Part shown: one piece after another, positions 62,801 through 64,000 of the stretch
Layout of the letters: every line of letters starts with the position of its first letter
Position numbering within the stretch: the stretch's first letter is position 1
Assembly (NCBI RefSeq): GCF_026151205.1
Contig: NC_087073.1
Span: 20,240,837 to 20,304,836, forward strand
Direction of reading: 5' to 3'
Length of the DNA: 64,000 nt
DNA from: Bolinopsis microptera
Taxonomy: Eukaryota; Ctenophora; Tentaculata; Lobata; Bolinopsidae
Notes under the pieces: model-generated
Databases searched by the model: none
The model's input: the letters and a program-made list of their open reading frames with translations, nothing else
What the model was told of the DNA's origin: nothing
Position numbers and translations under genes: made by a program

Positions 62801-63148
62801 TATAATAGGTTTGTGAAGACCTGGCTCCTTTATACCACCTTCATTGCCGTGTATAACACATGATACCACCATCATTACTCATTGCCCTATATAATAATAC
62901 ATCATATCACCGTGTTTAACACCCAAAAATATTGTTCTCCTTACACTTCAAATACCACCATTTTTCAAATAGGTAACCCTCTACCCTCCCTCAGTGCGGA
63001 CCCTACAGACCTGTCACGTGACGGTGAGAGTTACGTGGGTAAAGTAAGGAGCAACCTGGTGGGGACCAAGTTTACTATCTACGGCTCTGGACTCAACCCG
63101 GTCAAACCTCCAAAACCTGGTCCTGAGGGAACTGTCATATACCGTGAG
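59885..63148 (+). CDS. Tubby-family protein (TUB/TULP3-like), 5' part
   Basis: Tubby/TULP proteins bind phosphoinositides and IFT-A and carry receptors into cilia. Exons in the window: 59885-60022, 60155-60461, 60971-61074, 61678-61877, 62995-63148, in phase; the gene runs off the right edge. The N-terminus has the IFT-A-binding helix ([20 protein letters not shown]) typical of TUB and TULP3. A Ser/Pro-rich linker (residues 47-190) leads to the tubby barrel: [60 protein letters not shown] and [11 protein letters not shown]. About 120 of 255 barrel residues are present. The ATG follows an acceptor (TTTTAG then GG), so an upstream exon or leader is likely. Three short tandem duplications and a minisatellite border its exons. 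Confidence 0.93.
60456..60508 (+). repeat. 27-bp tandem duplication across tubby exon 2 donor
   Basis: CCCCCGGTATGTAATTACTA and the next six bases occur at 60456-60481 and again at 60483-60508. The exon 2 donor (G then GTATGT) is therefore present twice, 27 bp apart. Confidence 0.95.
60779..60966 (+). repeat. 11-bp minisatellite of CAGTATGTAAC units next to an exon
   Basis: Seventeen units of 11 bp with consensus CAGTATGTAAC or CAGTATGTTAC. The variants recur in fives (AACC, AATC, AATC, TTACC, TTACC), a higher-order repeat of 55 bp. The last unit runs straight into the genuine acceptor TTACCAG of tubby exon 3. Every unit carries GTATGT, a donor-like core, and many carry ACCAG, an acceptor-like end. 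Confidence 0.95.
61856..61929 (+). repeat. 37-bp tandem duplication across tubby exon 4 donor
   Basis: 61856-61892 and 61893-61929 differ at one base. Each contains CTTATCAGGTGTGTTATAG, the end of exon 4 and its donor. Use of the second donor would add 37 nt and shift the frame. Confidence 0.95.
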
Positions 63149-64000
63149 GTAGGTCACGTTTAGAGATGTGTAGTTGCGTGGTCACGTACAGCGTGGTCAC
63201 GTACAGCGTGGTCACGTACAGCGAGGTACAGCTCCTGTAGTGAGTGTAGATGTCACGTGATCATGTCACGTGATCATGTCTGATGTCAGGTGCGGTGGTG
63301 TGTGATTTTGCGGGTGTTCAGTAATGAGTATGTCTGCTGTAATTCGGTACATAATGGTCCGATGATCCAGGAACAGGTGTTGGAGCCTGGGTTTTATAGT
63401 ATGTAATCTCCCAGATTTACTGATGTTGATTTATATAGCTTTGAAATGAAAAAGTTAGGCAATTCCGAGAAAGTTAATAGAATAACGCGGTAAAACACAA
63501 AATGAGCTCTTTAAATCTTAAAATATTTCAAATGATCCAAGTACAGTTACAAATAGTAATTACAAGTATCCGTCAGTTCTCACATACTGATAGCATTACC
63601 CAGACTCACCTAGGAACTGGGAAGATGATACATTGTAACAGTGAACACATTTCCCCACCATCTGAAGCACTACAAAATACAACATTTACCATTATACACT
63701 ATATTATTCTAACATAAGATACTGTAGCTCATTTCTCTGTCCGTCCCCTAACATTGGCGAGATTACAAAATAAATAAAAACACATGACAATTTTCAGCCG
63801 GCCACTTTAAATCTACCGGCACAAAGTATCACCAATTAGAAGGTGCTCAAATTACTTGATGAATGCCTTTCAGTATTTTAGATCTAAGTTTGACAGAGTT
63901 TTATTTCGCTGAGTGTTTTTTTCGTGCTAAGTCACGCATTTTTAAAAATTATTATATGTATCTTTCTAGTTTCTTGGGCCCATTACATCTTTTTGATGTC
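63149..64000 (+). other. Start of tubby intron 5
   Basis: No coding sequence seen to the window edge. It contains three copies of the 15-mer GCGTGGTCACGTACA (63176-63220) and two copies of ATGTCACGTGATC (63250-63275), both rich in ACGTG sites. Confidence 0.6.

Overview
The window is AT-rich eukaryotic nuclear DNA carrying intron-containing genes of clear animal type: RAD18, eIF4B, KANSL3, UNC50, a RAMAC-like protein, delta-tubulin, ETFA and a tubby-family protein. These families, together with cilia genes (delta-tubulin, tubby), a Penelope-like retroelement remnant, many small inverted-repeat transposons and long poly-G tracts, point to an invertebrate metazoan, perhaps an early-branching one. 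I cannot name the species from sequence alone. Gene models were built by hand from splice phase and family similarity; RAD18, eIF4B, KANSL3 and ETFA each close into an uninterrupted reading frame over all their exons.

Layout. From 1 to 2.3 kb lies non-coding DNA with a cluster of short palindromes. From 2.27 to 25.34 kb (+) lies RAD18, ten exons spread over 23 kb. Its introns are full of mobile-element debris: a 0.46-kb inverted-repeat element, a 2.06-kb element with 22-bp terminal repeats, a textbook 499-bp hAT-type MITE with an 8-bp target duplication, a 1.65-kb TA-flanked element and several hairpins. A single-exon carbohydrate sulfotransferase relative is nested on the minus strand at 5.4-6.4 kb. 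From 25.6 to 29.6 kb is intergenic. From 29.6 to 34.2 kb (+) is a Tigger/CENP-B-type transposase turned into an intron-containing host gene, with the third catalytic acid lost and a long low-complexity insert.

From 35.0 to about 56.5 kb ten genes in a row lie on the minus strand, head to tail: an uncharacterised gene, ETFA, delta-tubulin, two tandem BTB genes (one with a broken 3' end), an 80-residue coiled-coil protein, a RAMAC-like cap-methyltransferase activator, UNC50, KANSL3 and eIF4B. Gaps are 0.2-0.75 kb. Nearly every start codon, here and in the plus-strand genes, sits 0-25 bases after a plausible 3' splice site, so spliced-leader trans-splicing or short 5'-UTR exons are likely. From 57 to 59.4 kb are two copies of a GC-rich hairpin and a Penelope-like GIY-YIG fragment. 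From 59.9 kb to the right edge (+) is the 5' part of a tubby/TULP gene.

The most interesting signals are: (1) short tandem duplications that straddle exon-intron junctions in three genes, plus an 11-bp minisatellite of splice-site-like units abutting a real acceptor; (2) a roughly 115-nt highly structured element followed by a T-tract at 55.96 kb that looks like a Pol III RNA or a retroelement 3' end; (3) a pair of hairpins near 57.4 and 57.7 kb with compensatory base changes; (4) the domesticated transposase; (5) a sequence module shared by two different inverted-repeat elements.
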